A stretch of DNA of 64,000 nt from Ruminococcus sp. Lineage in GTDB: Bacteria > Bacillota > Clostridia > Oscillospirales > Ruminococcaceae. Where the stretch lies: the NCBI GenBank assembly GCA_021205185.1, contig JAJPYB010000001.1, positions 62,001 to 126,000 of the forward strand, in the 5' to 3' direction. A program made the translations under genes and the position numbers. Positions 8,037 through 17,298 of this stretch are shown piece after piece. The notes below the pieces were generated by a model. The model worked only from the letters and a program-made list of their open reading frames with translations, did no database searches and was not told the DNA's origin. Positions within the stretch are counted from its first letter, which is position 1. Each line of letters starts with the position of its first letter.

Positions 8037-10154
8037 TTATTCTGCGTCCTTGTCGTCCGCCAGAGCTTCAAGAGCTTCAGCAGTCGCTGCTTCAACTTCA
8101 TTCTGAACAGGTGCTTCCTCTACTGCTTCTTCAGCTACCACTTCAACCGGCGCCTCAGCTTCAGCTTCATCAGTTGAATAAACTACGTCGGACTCAGGCT
8201 CCTCTGCAGGCTCTTCCTTTGGCTTTTCATCCTCAACTGGAAGAAGCGCTCTCATTGAAAGGCTGATTCTGCTTCTCTCGGTATTGATGTCAGTAATCTT
8301 AACCTGAACCTCGTCGCCAACCTTCAAAACGTCTGCTACATTTTCAACTCTCTTGTTAGCAATCTGTGAAATATGTATAAGTCCGTCAATTCCGTCGATG
8401 ATTCTTGCAAAAGCTCCAAACGAGGTAATCGAAACGATAGTAACGGTAATCTCCTGTCCAACTCCGTAGTTCTTGTTGAATATTACCCACGGATTGTCCT
8501 CATCCTTCTTCATAATAAGGGCAATCTTACCGGTTTCCTTGTCAATTTCCTTGATCTTAACCTCAACCTCGTCGCCTACTGAAACAACATCTGATGGGTT
8601 CTTAATTCTCTTCCATGTAAGATCAGGCTTTCTGACAAGTCCGTCAATTCCGCCAAGATCGACAAATACGCCGTAGTCCATAATGCTCTTAACGGTTCCT
8701 GTAACTACCTGACCTACCTCTGCAGTCTCCAAAAATGCTGCTTTAGCCTTTTCTCTTTGTTCTCTAATTACTGCACGAATGGAGCCAACCGCACGGTTTC
8801 TCTTTTCGTCAACGTCAATGATCTTGAAGCTGACCTCTTGCTTTAAAAGCTTGTCGAGGTTTTCTCCCTTTCTCAAATTAGCTTGAGTTCCCGGAATGAA
8901 TACCTTAACCCCTTCTGTTGAAACGAGCATACCGCCCTTGACAACATCTGTAACTGTACCTGTTAAAACGGTATCCTCTTCCTTGGCCTTCTTGACAGTT
9001 TCAAATCCTACAAGAGCGTCAACTCTCTTCTTTGAGAGAGTTACAATGCCTTCGGAATCGTTCGTTCTCATAACGACTACGTCAATAACATCGCCAATAG
9101 CTAAAAGCTCTTCTGGCTTTTTGGTCGTATCGTTTGAAATCTCATACGACGGTATAACGCCAGTGCTTTTAACGCCAATGTCAACAAGCGCTTCGCTCTT
9201 GTTGACTGCTGTTACTTTACCGGTCAGCTTTGCTCCTATATATATTTTTTTGAAAGACTTGTCAATAGCCTCTTCAAAATCGAAATTCTCTTCATTGTTC
9301 AGAATCTCAGTCATGGTTCTTTCTACCTCCTTGATAATATATGCCGGAGTTGATGCGCCGGCAGAAATTCCTAAGAATTTCACATCGGAAAAATCCAGAT
9401 CATAAAGCTCTCTTGCGTCCTCCACCAAAAATGTTTTGCAATTTTCACTGCACACCTCTTTAAGCTTTAGTGTGTTAGAGCTATTCCGTCCTCCAACTAT
9501 CAGCATTACATCAGCTTTTTTAGATAGCTCCCTTGCGTCGCTCTGCCTTTTTGAGGTAGCGTTGCAAATGGTATCGTAAATTTTCGCATTCGGAAAGCTT
9601 GATAAAATAATGCTCTTTAGCTTTTTCCATTCAGACTCATTAAAGGTAGTTTGCGAAACGACAGCAATTTTTTCATCGACATCAAGCTTACTTAATATGT
9701 CGGCAAGCTCACGCTCGGTTGAAAAAACATATGCGCCGTTTAGACAATGACCCTCTATTCCTACAACTTCAGGATGAGTTTTGTTCCCAGCGATAAGCAT
9801 CGTATATCCGCTTGAAGAGCATTCAAAGCAAATATCATGAATTCTTGAAACAAAAGGACAGGTTGCGTCAATTATCTCAGCGCCAACGCTTAAAAGCTCA
9901 TCATAAACATTCTTTGCAACTCCGTGCGAACGAATTATCGTAACGCAGCCAGCTGCATCGCTTATTTTATCAATAGCTTCAACGCCTTTTTGCTTGAGAT
10001 CGTCAACAACGCTCTGATTATGGATTATTGGTCCTAATGTGACAACCTTTTTATTTTGGTTATCCAGTTTATTATACACTATTTTGATTGCTCTGTCTAC
10101 ACCAAAACAAAATCCGGCGGTTTTTGCAACAAAAATTTTACAATTTGTTAACAT
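8037..10154 (-). CDS. ispH: Bifunctional IspH / ribosomal protein S1 fusion
   Basis: 705 residues. Residues 1 to about 285 are 4-hydroxy-3-methylbut-2-enyl diphosphate reductase, last step of the MEP isoprenoid pathway, with the three iron-sulphur ligands Cys16 (AGFCFG), Cys99 (ATCPFV) and Cys197 (TICNATSKRQ) and the THPEV and GGRNSSNT substrate motifs. From about residue 305 four S1 RNA-binding repeats follow (GKVTAVNKSEALVDIG, GTVTDVVKGGMLVS, GTVKSIMDYGVFVDLGG, VTIVSITSFGAFARI), then an acidic Ala/Glu-rich tail from about 650. The same fusion is annotated widely in Clostridia. Its start overlaps the end of cmk-plsC by 17 bases, implying translational coupling; it is the last gene of the operon. 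Confidence 0.95.
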   Translation of the reverse strand: MLTNCKIFVAKTAGFCFGVDRAIKIVYNKLDNQNKKVVTLGPIIHNQSVVDDLKQKGVEAIDKISDAAGCVTIIRSHGVAKNVYDELLSVGAEIIDATCPFVSRIHDICFECSSSGYTMLIAGNKTHPEVVGIEGHCLNGAYVFSTERELADILSKLDVDEKIAVVSQTTFNESEWKKLKSIILSSFPNAKIYDTICNATSKRQSDARELSKKADVMLIVGGRNSSNTLKLKEVCSENCKTFLVEDARELYDLDFSDVKFLGISAGASTPAYIIKEVERTMTEILNNEENFDFEEAIDKSFKKIYIGAKLTGKVTAVNKSEALVDIGVKSTGVIPSYEISNDTTKKPEELLAIGDVIDVVVMRTNDSEGIVTLSKKRVDALVGFETVKKAKEEDTVLTGTVTDVVKGGMLVSTEGVKVFIPGTQANLRKGENLDKLLKQEVSFKIIDVDEKRNRAVGSIRAVIREQREKAKAAFLETAEVGQVVTGTVKSIMDYGVFVDLGGIDGLVRKPDLTWKRIKNPSDVVSVGDEVEVKIKEIDKETGKIALIMKKDEDNPWVIFNKNYGVGQEITVTIVSITSFGAFARIIDGIDGLIHISQIANKRVENVADVLKVGDEVQVKITDINTERSRISLSMRALLPVEDEKPKEEPAEEPESDVVYSTDEAEAEAPVEVVAEEAVEEAPVQNEVEAATAEALEALADDKDAE

Positions 10155-11511
10155 TTTCTTGCTCGCTTTCGTCGGGTTTTCCTTTAACTAATTCAGTAAT
10201 TGAAGCCATAATTTCATTTCTCAAGTGCTTTACCTTTTTGTTCTCGCAGCTGTCGACTCCGATTTCGGAAGGGATAATAGGCTTGCCGAATTTTACAGTC
10301 ACCTTACGCCTGAATTTAATTTTTCCCTCGAACACTATTCCTGTTGGGATGACAGGCACCTGAGCTATTGCGGCAACAAGAGCGACGCCGGTTTTGCCCT
10401 TTAGGACCTTGCCGTCCTTTGAACGAGTTCCCTCAGGGAAAATTACAAGGTTATAGCCTTTGTTTAGGCGTTCAATTGAGGTTTCAATTGATTGCTTTCC
10501 GCCGCTGCCGCGTACCACCGGAAATGCGCCGAACAGCTTTATAAGAATTGTGAAGAAGATATTCTTCTCAAAAAGCTCCTCCTTCGCCATAAAGGAAAAC
10601 ATTACTTTAGGCTTCAGAGAGATTAAAATCGGATCGGTGTAGCTTCTGTGGTTGCTCGCAAAAATATTTGCGCCGTCCTTCGGCACGTTTTCAAGTCCCT
10701 CAAAGCTCAGATCCAAATATGTATGGTAAATCGCTTTTGCGATAAGTCTTAAAAACTCATGGCAGATTCTTTTCCAGAGCGGAGGTCTCGCCCCTTTAAC
10801 AACAGGCTGTATCTCAGGAATTTCTCTTGTCGATGCCTTTTTAGCTTTTATCTTATCTTCAATCACCTCTACCACTTTATCTATCGACTCTTCAAGCGTA
10901 AGAGCAGAGGAATCAACTAAAATAGCGTCGTCCGCCTGCTTGAGCGGCGCAACATCACGGTGGGTGTCGTTATAATCTCTTTGGTTTACGTCGTTTAAAA
11001 CCTCTTCAAAAGTAACGCTCTCGCCCTTTTGCACAAGCTCGTCGTATCTTCTTCTGGCTCTCGTTTCGGCAGAAGCGGTCAGGAAAATTTTAACGTCGGC
11101 GTTCGGCAAAACTACAGTTGCTATATCCCTGCCGTCCATTATGACGTTGTTTTCCTTAGCGAGGTTTTTTTGCAGCGAAAGCAGAAATTCTCTTGTTTCG
11201 GCAATAGCGGAAACGGCAGACGCTGCCATTGAAATTTCCGGCGTTCTTATACTGTCGCTTACATCCTCGCCGTTTAGGATTATTCTCTGACCCTGCTCGG
11301 TGTATTTAAGCTCTATGCTGACGTCTGATAAAGCGTCGACAACCTCGTCCTTGTTCTTAGGGTCAAGTCCTTTGCTCAAAACGTAAAACGCTACCGCTCT
11401 ATACATAGCTCCTGTATCGACATAAAGATACTTCAGTCGCTCGGAGGCTGCTCTTGCGATAGTAGACTTTCCGGCGCCCGAAGGTCCGTCAAGCGCAACA
11501 TTTATACTCAT
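10138..11511 (-). CDS. cmk: Cytidylate kinase fused to 1-acylglycerol-3-phosphate acyltransferase
   Basis: 457 residues. Residues 1 to about 220 are CMP kinase with P-loop GPSGAGKS (9-16), VDTGAMYR, MDGRDIATVV and RDYNDTHRDVAPL. After a Lys-rich linker, residues about 250-457 are a PlsC-type acyltransferase with the HX4D motif NHRSYTD (His near 288) and FPEGTRS (near 360), which makes phosphatidic acid at the membrane. The fusion joins pyrimidine nucleotide supply (CMP/CDP, also a product of phospholipid synthesis) to the second acylation of glycerol phosphate; cmk and plsC are adjacent in many Firmicutes. Both active sites look intact. It lies 14 bases after the flavoprotein gene within the operon. 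Confidence 0.95.
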   Translation of the reverse strand: MSINVALDGPSGAGKSTIARAASERLKYLYVDTGAMYRAVAFYVLSKGLDPKNKDEVVDALSDVSIELKYTEQGQRIILNGEDVSDSIRTPEISMAASAVSAIAETREFLLSLQKNLAKENNVIMDGRDIATVVLPNADVKIFLTASAETRARRRYDELVQKGESVTFEEVLNDVNQRDYNDTHRDVAPLKQADDAILVDSSALTLEESIDKVVEVIEDKIKAKKASTREIPEIQPVVKGARPPLWKRICHEFLRLIAKAIYHTYLDLSFEGLENVPKDGANIFASNHRSYTDPILISLKPKVMFSFMAKEELFEKNIFFTILIKLFGAFPVVRGSGGKQSIETSIERLNKGYNLVIFPEGTRSKDGKVLKGKTGVALVAAIAQVPVIPTGIVFEGKIKFRRKVTVKFGKPIIPSEIGVDSCENKKVKHLRNEIMASITELVKGKPDESEQENVNKL

Positions 11512-11525
11512 TTTCGTCCCATCCT

Positions 11526-12749
11526 TTAATTACTGAAATTATTTGAAACGGCATTTGCCGTTGAAAAAGCAATTTGTAAATTGAATCCGCCTGTATATGC
11601 GTCAACGTCCAGAACCTCGCCGATAAAATAAAGCGAGCTTATTTTCTTGCTCTCCATTGTTTTCGGGTTGATTTCCTTTGTGTCAACACCGCCCCTTGTG
11701 ATAACGGCTTCGTCTATCGGGCGTTTGCCTGAAATAGTGAGCCTCATTCCCTTTACTGATTTTATAAGAGCTTTTCTTTGCTCCTTTGTGATTGAATTCA
11801 CCTTTGTTTGCGGCTCGATTTTTGCAGATTTCAGTATTGGCAAAATCAAAGAGGAAGGCAAAAGCTTTGTAAGCGTATTTGAAATTGCACGATTTGTATT
11901 AAGCGAAAAATCCCGTAAAATTCTGTCATCAAGCTTTTTTTCGTCAAGCGCAGGCTTTAAGTCGATTTCGTATCGGTAATTGGCATTGCTTTCCATATGA
12001 GCGGAGGAGGACAAAACAAGCGGTCCTGAAACGCCAAAATGCGTGAACAGCATTTCACCGAGCTCCTCGTAAACAGGCTTTGCGCTGTCGCCTTTAAAAA
12101 GCTTTAGCGTTACGTTTCTAAGTGAAAGACCCGAAAGAGCAGGTACAAAGCTTTCTTTAATCTCAACCGGTACCAGCGACGGAGATATTTCCGTCACGTT
12201 AATACCCAGCCTTTCGGCAAATTTATATCCATCGCCTGTAGAACCGGTTTTGGGGTAGCTTTTGCCGCCTGTCGCTACAATTACAGCGTCAGCGAAATAC
12301 TTTTCCTTTGCAGTCTTCACACCTGTCGCTCGTTTGTCTTCTACTAAGATTTCACGAACGCCTTCAAAAACAAATTTAACGCCGCTCACCTTTGCCCTTG
12401 CCACCAAAGCGTCGACTATATCTGAAGATTTATCGCTTTCGGGGAAAACTCTTTTACCACGCTCAGTTTTAAGTCTTACTCCCAGGGCTTCAAAAAAACT
12501 CATAGTATCGCTTGAATCAAAAGAGCTAAGAGCGGAATACATAAATCTTGAATTTCGAGGTATATTTTTTAAAATCACATCAACGTCGCTGTTGTTGGTT
12601 ACGTTGCATCTTCCCTTTCCTGTTATAAGAAGCTTTTTACCGAGAATTTTCTGATGCTCAAAAACTAAAACCTTATTCCCCTTTTCGGCGCATTTTATAG
12701 CTGCCATCAGTCCTGACGCTCCGCCGCCGACAATAATTATTTCACTCAT
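11526..12749 (-). CDS. NAD(P)/FAD-dependent oxidoreductase, YhiN/HI0933 family
   Basis: 407 residues. N-terminal dinucleotide-binding GGGASGLMAAI, then GKGRCNVTNN, VIVATGGKSYPKTGSTGDGY and a C-terminal YFIGEVLDVDAYTGGFNLQIAFSTA, all hallmarks of the HI0933-like (BaiN-related) flavoprotein family. The physiological substrate is unknown in most members; a few reduce bile-acid intermediates, which cannot be assumed here. In Clostridia the gene is commonly next to cmk, as seen here. Start ATG abuts the stop of the RpiR-type regulator gene, so the genes are transcribed together. Confidence 0.9.
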   Translation of the reverse strand: MSEIIIVGGGASGLMAAIKCAEKGNKVLVFEHQKILGKKLLITGKGRCNVTNNSDVDVILKNIPRNSRFMYSALSSFDSSDTMSFFEALGVRLKTERGKRVFPESDKSSDIVDALVARAKVSGVKFVFEGVREILVEDKRATGVKTAKEKYFADAVIVATGGKSYPKTGSTGDGYKFAERLGINVTEISPSLVPVEIKESFVPALSGLSLRNVTLKLFKGDSAKPVYEELGEMLFTHFGVSGPLVLSSSAHMESNANYRYEIDLKPALDEKKLDDRILRDFSLNTNRAISNTLTKLLPSSLILPILKSAKIEPQTKVNSITKEQRKALIKSVKGMRLTISGKRPIDEAVITRGGVDTKEINPKTMESKKISSLYFIGEVLDVDAYTGGFNLQIAFSTANAVSNNFSN

Positions 12750-13613
12750 TTACTGCTCCCTTGTATCATAAGCGTTGTATTCCTCCCAGATAGCTTCGAG
12801 AGTAGCAAAGTTTTTAGAAACCATATCCTTTTTCTTTGCAGAAACAGCTACTATAAGAGCGTTTAAAAGTGAAAGCGGCGCAACGAGCGAATCGACAAAG
12901 CTTGCCATATCGCTTCCCGAAACCAAAAGATAATCGGCAAACGGCACGAGCGGAGAATTGTCAGAATCGGTAAAGGCTACAACCTTTGCTTTTTTGTCTC
13001 TTGCGTATTGAAGCGCTATTCGGGTCTGAGTTGAATATCTGGGGAATGAAAAGCCTATAATTACGTCACGCTCGTCGATTTTCATAACCTGCTCTAACAT
13101 TTCGCTGGTTGAGGAAGGCTTTACTCGCTTGACGTAAGAAAACATCAAGCTTAAATAATATTCGGCAAAAGACGCAAGCGCAGACGCACTTCTGTTTCCG
13201 ATTATGTAAATTGAATTTGCATTTGCGATAGCTTCGACTGCCTGGTTGAAATCGTCTGTTGAAATCTCGGAAAGCGTTTCCTTGATTCTGTCAATATCGG
13301 CAGTCATTACGTTTTCAAGTACGTTTTCTCCGCCAATTCTGTCGTCGCTGAGCTCCATTCGCTGAACTGCGGTAAGGTTCGCCTTAACCTGCTCCTGAAG
13401 GCTCTTTTGAAATTCAGGATAGCCCTTAAAACCCAGCGAAATCGCAAACCTCACAACGGTCGATTCCGACACGCCTACCGCCCTTCCAAGCTTAGAGGCT
13501 GTCATAAAAGCTGCTTTGTCAGAATGGTTTATGACATACTCGGTTATAAGCCTGTGACCTTTAGAGCAGCTGCTCATATTATCCTTTAAAGTCTTCAGAA
13601 GATTCTTCTCCAT
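12750..13613 (-). CDS. MurR/RpiR-family transcriptional regulator
   Basis: 287 residues: an N-terminal helix-turn-helix of RpiR type (about residues 1-80, with ASKLGRAVGVSESTVVRFAISLGFKGYPEFQ) and a C-terminal SIS sugar-phosphate-binding domain (about 120-260, IYIIGNRSASALASFAEYY). Members sense phosphosugars and regulate carbohydrate or cell-wall sugar genes; the effector here is unknown. A longer frame starts at GTG 13628, but GGGAGG sits seven bases before ATG 13613, which fixes the start. It is embedded in the large operon rather than beside a sugar gene, so its target may be elsewhere. Confidence 0.9.
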   Translation of the reverse strand: MEKNLLKTLKDNMSSCSKGHRLITEYVINHSDKAAFMTASKLGRAVGVSESTVVRFAISLGFKGYPEFQKSLQEQVKANLTAVQRMELSDDRIGGENVLENVMTADIDRIKETLSEISTDDFNQAVEAIANANSIYIIGNRSASALASFAEYYLSLMFSYVKRVKPSSTSEMLEQVMKIDERDVIIGFSFPRYSTQTRIALQYARDKKAKVVAFTDSDNSPLVPFADYLLVSGSDMASFVDSLVAPLSLLNALIVAVSAKKKDMVSKNFATLEAIWEEYNAYDTREQ

Positions 13614-13615
13614 TT

Positions 13616-13831
13616 TTAATCCTCCCACAAAGAATTTAAAAGCTTTATATTTTGTTCTTTGCGTTCCTTTGTTTTTTCAGCTAGTATTACATACTCGCCG
13701 TTTGTATATTCTATTATATCGTTTACTTTTATCCCTTCCGGCATTTCAGACAGGCGGCAATATGAAATTTTGCCGCTTTCGTCTTCAAGCTTTACAACAT
13801 CATCGCTTATTGATAAAACGCTTAGCTCCAT
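13616..13831 (-). CDS. DUF3006-like small protein
   Basis: 71 residues. Pattern VVKLEDESGKISYCRLSEMPEGIKVNDIIEY followed by a charged helix ending IKLLNSLWED matches the DUF3006 family (small beta domain plus C-terminal RxxKI.xLmdkLWxD helix). Function unknown. DUF3006 genes typically sit directly after a ComEC-like metallo-beta-lactamase-fold gene, exactly the arrangement here (two-base gap), which suggests a partner role for that hydrolase. It is two bases from the regulator gene downstream. Confidence 0.8.
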   Translation of the reverse strand: MELSVLSISDDVVKLEDESGKISYCRLSEMPEGIKVNDIIEYTNGEYVILAEKTKERKEQNIKLLNSLWED

Positions 13832-13833
13832 AA

Positions 13834-14760
13834 TTATTCACTCTTTTCAACGCTCATAGATAAGTCTGTACCGTCGCAATCAAAGACAATCGTTCCGTTT
13901 AAATCTGTTCTATAAATGCTGTCGGTATAATTTTCAATTCTCTCGATTGTAGCGTCGTTCGGGTGACCGTAGCTATTATCTGCGCCGACGCTTATAACTG
14001 CGCAGGAGGGATTTACACTTTCTAAAAGACTGTCTGAGCTTGACGACGAGCTTCCGTGATGTCCGACTAAAATAACATCGGCGGAAAGGTCTGCGTCCTT
14101 GCTCAGAAGCTCCTTTTCAGCGGTAGTTTCAAGGTCGCCCATTATTATAAAGTTTCCAGCATCTGTTTCTATTTTGGTGACAACAGAATAGTTGTTAAGG
14201 TCGCTGTAATCGCCCTCCATAGCGAAGGTTGAAACTGTAAAATCGCCAACCTCAAATTGCTCATCTCTGGCCGCACGAACGGAAAGTCCCTTTTCTTCAA
14301 TCGCAGTCAGAAGATTTGTGTATGTATAGCTTGTCGGCGTCAGCTTTTCGGGGATTTCGGGCATAATGATTTTTCCGACCTCAATGTCGCTGTTTAAAAC
14401 GTCAATCATACCGCCCATGTGGTCTGTATGCTGGTGGGAAATTATTATATAATCGAGCTTTGTAACATTCATAGCTTCAAGATATGAAACGACGTCCTCG
14501 CCCTTATCCGTTTCGCCAGCGTCAATTAAAATTGCACAGTCGCCTGAAACTGCAAGGGTACAGTTTCCCTGTCCGACGTCGACAAAGCTCACCGTATTTT
14601 CAGCGTCAGAGGCGGTAGAGCTGACTGAGATTTCAGTCTGCTCGTCGCTTAAATTTATAACGCCTAAATAGTCGAGCGCTCCGACTATTAAAACTAATAT
14701 TACCGCAATTATCGTTGCAATAGTTTTAGTATTTTTTGAAGAGGTTTTTCTTCTTGCCAT
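13834..14760 (-). CDS. ComEC-like MBL-fold hydrolase, membrane-anchored
   Basis: 308 residues. A basic N-terminus and one hydrophobic segment (about residues 12-32) anchor the protein; the rest is a metallo-beta-lactamase fold with SFVDVGQGNCTLAV, LIDAGE, the metal-binding HQHTDHMGG and later GDLETTAE and VGHHGSSSSSS. It resembles the C-terminal soluble domain of the DNA uptake protein ComEC, but lacks the channel, so it is probably an extracytoplasmic nuclease or phosphodiesterase; substrate unknown. Start codon overlaps the ftsK stop by one base (TAATG). Paired with DUF3006 downstream. Confidence 0.88.
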   Translation of the reverse strand: MARRKTSSKNTKTIATIIAVILVLIVGALDYLGVINLSDEQTEISVSSTASDAENTVSFVDVGQGNCTLAVSGDCAILIDAGETDKGEDVVSYLEAMNVTKLDYIIISHQHTDHMGGMIDVLNSDIEVGKIIMPEIPEKLTPTSYTYTNLLTAIEEKGLSVRAARDEQFEVGDFTVSTFAMEGDYSDLNNYSVVTKIETDAGNFIIMGDLETTAEKELLSKDADLSADVILVGHHGSSSSSSDSLLESVNPSCAVISVGADNSYGHPNDATIERIENYTDSIYRTDLNGTIVFDCDGTDLSMSVEKSE

Positions 14761-17255
14761 TACACTTCGTCCTTCATTACGTTTCGTTCAAGCCATTGCT
14801 CCTTGGTCATCAGAACCTCTCTCGGCTTTGCGCCCTGAGCAGGACCGATTATTCCCATAGCTTCAAGGTCGTCCATCAGCCTTGCAGCACGAGCGTAGCC
14901 CAGACTCAGCTTACGCTGCAAGAATGAGGTTGACGCCTGACCTGTTTCAACGATAATTTTTACTGCGTCCTCAAACTTCTCATCAACGTTGCTATGCTCA
15001 GTTTCCTCCGGCAAAGCGTTCTTATCGTTTTTAGCCTGAGGCGTATACTTTTCAATGTCCTCAACAATTTCATCACTGTACTCGGCGCTTGAAAGATTTT
15101 TAAGATAATTTACAACCGCTCGCACCTCGCTTGTTGGAATAAAGCTACCCTGTATTCTCATAGGTTTACCCATACCTACCGGCTTATAGAGCAAATCTCC
15201 TCGTCCTAAAAGCTTTTCTGCTCCTCCCTCGTCGAGGATAACTCTTGAGTCTACATTGTTTGAAACCTTCAGTGCAACACGGCTTGGGATATTAGCCTTG
15301 ATAAGGCCGGTTACTACGTCTACACGAGGCGATTGAGTTGCAATTATAAGGTGCATTCCCGCCGCACGGGCAAGCTGAGCTATACGGCAAATAGAATCTT
15401 CGACCTCTTTTGGCGCCGCCATCATAAGGTCGGCAAGCTCGTCTATTACAATGACAATCTGAGGAATAGGTTCAAGCTCCTCTTTTCCCTTTTGATATTC
15501 ATTATAGTCCTCAAGGTCGCGCACACCGTTATCAGCGAATACCTTGTATCTTCTCATCATTTCGGCTACCGCCCAGCCGAGCGCTCCAGCCGCTTTTCTG
15601 GCTTCGGTGACAACCGGAATCAGAAGGTGTGGGATGCCGTTATAGATTGGAAATTCAACCTGTTTCGGGTCGATAAGTATAAGCTTTACTTCTTCGGGCG
15701 ACGCTTTGTACAAAATGTTCATTATGATTGAATTTGTAAACACAGATTTACCGGCGCCTGTAGTTCCCGCAACAAGAAGGTGGGGCATTTTTGAAATGTC
15801 GCCCATAACGATATTTCCCTCAATATCCTTACCAACCGCAAATTCGAGCTTGCCCTTGCTGCTTCTGAATTCGTCGCTGTCGATAAGCTCACGGATTGAT
15901 ACGTTATCACGCTTTTTATTTGCAATTTCTATTCCGACCGCCGCCTTTCCGGGTATTGGCGCTTCGATTCTTATTCCCTCAGCCGCAAGGTTTAAAGCTA
16001 TATCGTCCGTAAGCCCTGTGATTTTTGATACCTTTACTCCCGCCGCTGGCTGAAGCTCATATCTTGTAACCGACGGACCTCTGTGTACTCCGACGATTCT
16101 TGTCTGAACTCCGAAGCTTCTAAGCGTTTCGACAAGCGTATTTCCACGCTCTCTGATTTCATTCTGGTACTCGCTTTCGCTTACCTTTGAATTTGAATAT
16201 TTAAGCAGCTCGACACTAGGCGGAATATATTTGCCCTTTTGGTCGTCGCTTCCAAAAAGCGAGGTTTGTCCATCGCTTTCAACGTAAATATCGTTCTTAA
16301 CAGGCTTCGCAGTCTTTTTAGCGGCAGTCTTTTGCTGACGCTTAGCGGTGCTGTTGATAATTTCCTCATAGTCGTTAATTGACTTTTCAAGCTCAGGCGA
16401 TTTTTTAGGAAAGACAGGGTCGTTTTTGTTAGTGGTCGTCTTTGCTTTCCTGGAGGTTGTCTTTGTTGCAGACTCGTTGGTTATAAACTTGGCAGGGTCG
16501 TGGTTGATTCCAGAAGTTGAAAATTCGGGCGCAAGTTTAGACGTATCTGCGCCGAAATATTTGGCAACATCGACTCGGCTTTCGCTTTCCTGCCTTTTGA
16601 CTCTTCTTTCCTCCTGCTTCTGAGCGTTGAGCGCTCTGTCCTCTTTGATTGCGACAACGCCTTTTTTAACAGGTCTTGAAAAAATATGTACTATGTCCTT
16701 AAAGCTTATATGGAAAATAAGCATCAGGAATATTATCATTACAAGCACGAGTATTATAGTTCCGCCGACCTTACCTAAAAGAGCCGAAACAGGCAAGCCT
16801 ATAAGCGCGCCTATTACTCCGCCGCCAGAAAGCTCTATTGATTCATCGTATATGGAAGCTAATCTATCGCCAAAGCTTGAATCCATTGGCATTGGAACGC
16901 CTATTGTAATTGTGTGGAATATAGCGCAAAGCAGTAAAATGAAAAACACCGTTTCAATAATCTTGGCAACGGCTATATTGTCGTTTTTGGAAAATACTAT
17001 CTGAATGGAAAGCACTACAAGCATCGGCCCGATAAAATAAAGGGGTATTCCGAACACTCCTCTTACAGCTGTGTGAAGAGTTCCCCACAAGGCGTCGCCG
17101 CTTATATAAGTAAGCGCAACTATCAAGGCTCCCAGCAGAAAGAATATCCCTGCAGGAACGCCCTTATGTACTGTGTTTTTTTGAGCGCTTGCCTTACTTT
17201 TTGTCGACGTTTTTCTCGCCGTTTGTTTCTTTGCAGGCTTTTTCTTTTGAGCCAT
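14760..17255 (-). CDS. ftsK: DNA translocase FtsK/SpoIIIE
   Basis: 831 residues. N-terminal Lys-rich segment, four membrane spans (about residues 35-185), a charged linker, then the alpha-beta motor with Walker A GTTGAGKSVFTN, Walker B IVIVIDELADLMM and IIATQSPRVDVVTG, and a C-terminal winged-helix gamma domain (ASTSFLQRKLSLGYARAARLMDDLEAMGIIG) that reads polar chromosome sequences. It pumps chromosomal DNA through the division or sporulation septum. Its position downstream of tepA-ylzJ is the same as spoIIIE in Bacillus, supporting a SpoIIIE-type role. All motor motifs are present. Confidence 0.95.
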   Translation of the reverse strand: MAQKKKPAKKQTARKTSTKSKASAQKNTVHKGVPAGIFFLLGALIVALTYISGDALWGTLHTAVRGVFGIPLYFIGPMLVVLSIQIVFSKNDNIAVAKIIETVFFILLLCAIFHTITIGVPMPMDSSFGDRLASIYDESIELSGGGVIGALIGLPVSALLGKVGGTIILVLVMIIFLMLIFHISFKDIVHIFSRPVKKGVVAIKEDRALNAQKQEERRVKRQESESRVDVAKYFGADTSKLAPEFSTSGINHDPAKFITNESATKTTSRKAKTTTNKNDPVFPKKSPELEKSINDYEEIINSTAKRQQKTAAKKTAKPVKNDIYVESDGQTSLFGSDDQKGKYIPPSVELLKYSNSKVSESEYQNEIRERGNTLVETLRSFGVQTRIVGVHRGPSVTRYELQPAAGVKVSKITGLTDDIALNLAAEGIRIEAPIPGKAAVGIEIANKKRDNVSIRELIDSDEFRSSKGKLEFAVGKDIEGNIVMGDISKMPHLLVAGTTGAGKSVFTNSIIMNILYKASPEEVKLILIDPKQVEFPIYNGIPHLLIPVVTEARKAAGALGWAVAEMMRRYKVFADNGVRDLEDYNEYQKGKEELEPIPQIVIVIDELADLMMAAPKEVEDSICRIAQLARAAGMHLIIATQSPRVDVVTGLIKANIPSRVALKVSNNVDSRVILDEGGAEKLLGRGDLLYKPVGMGKPMRIQGSFIPTSEVRAVVNYLKNLSSAEYSDEIVEDIEKYTPQAKNDKNALPEETEHSNVDEKFEDAVKIIVETGQASTSFLQRKLSLGYARAARLMDDLEAMGIIGPAQGAKPREVLMTKEQWLERNVMKDEV

Positions 17256-17298
17256 TTCCCTCTCCTTTTCTCTCTTTTGTTCCTAATTCTTTTGTCTG

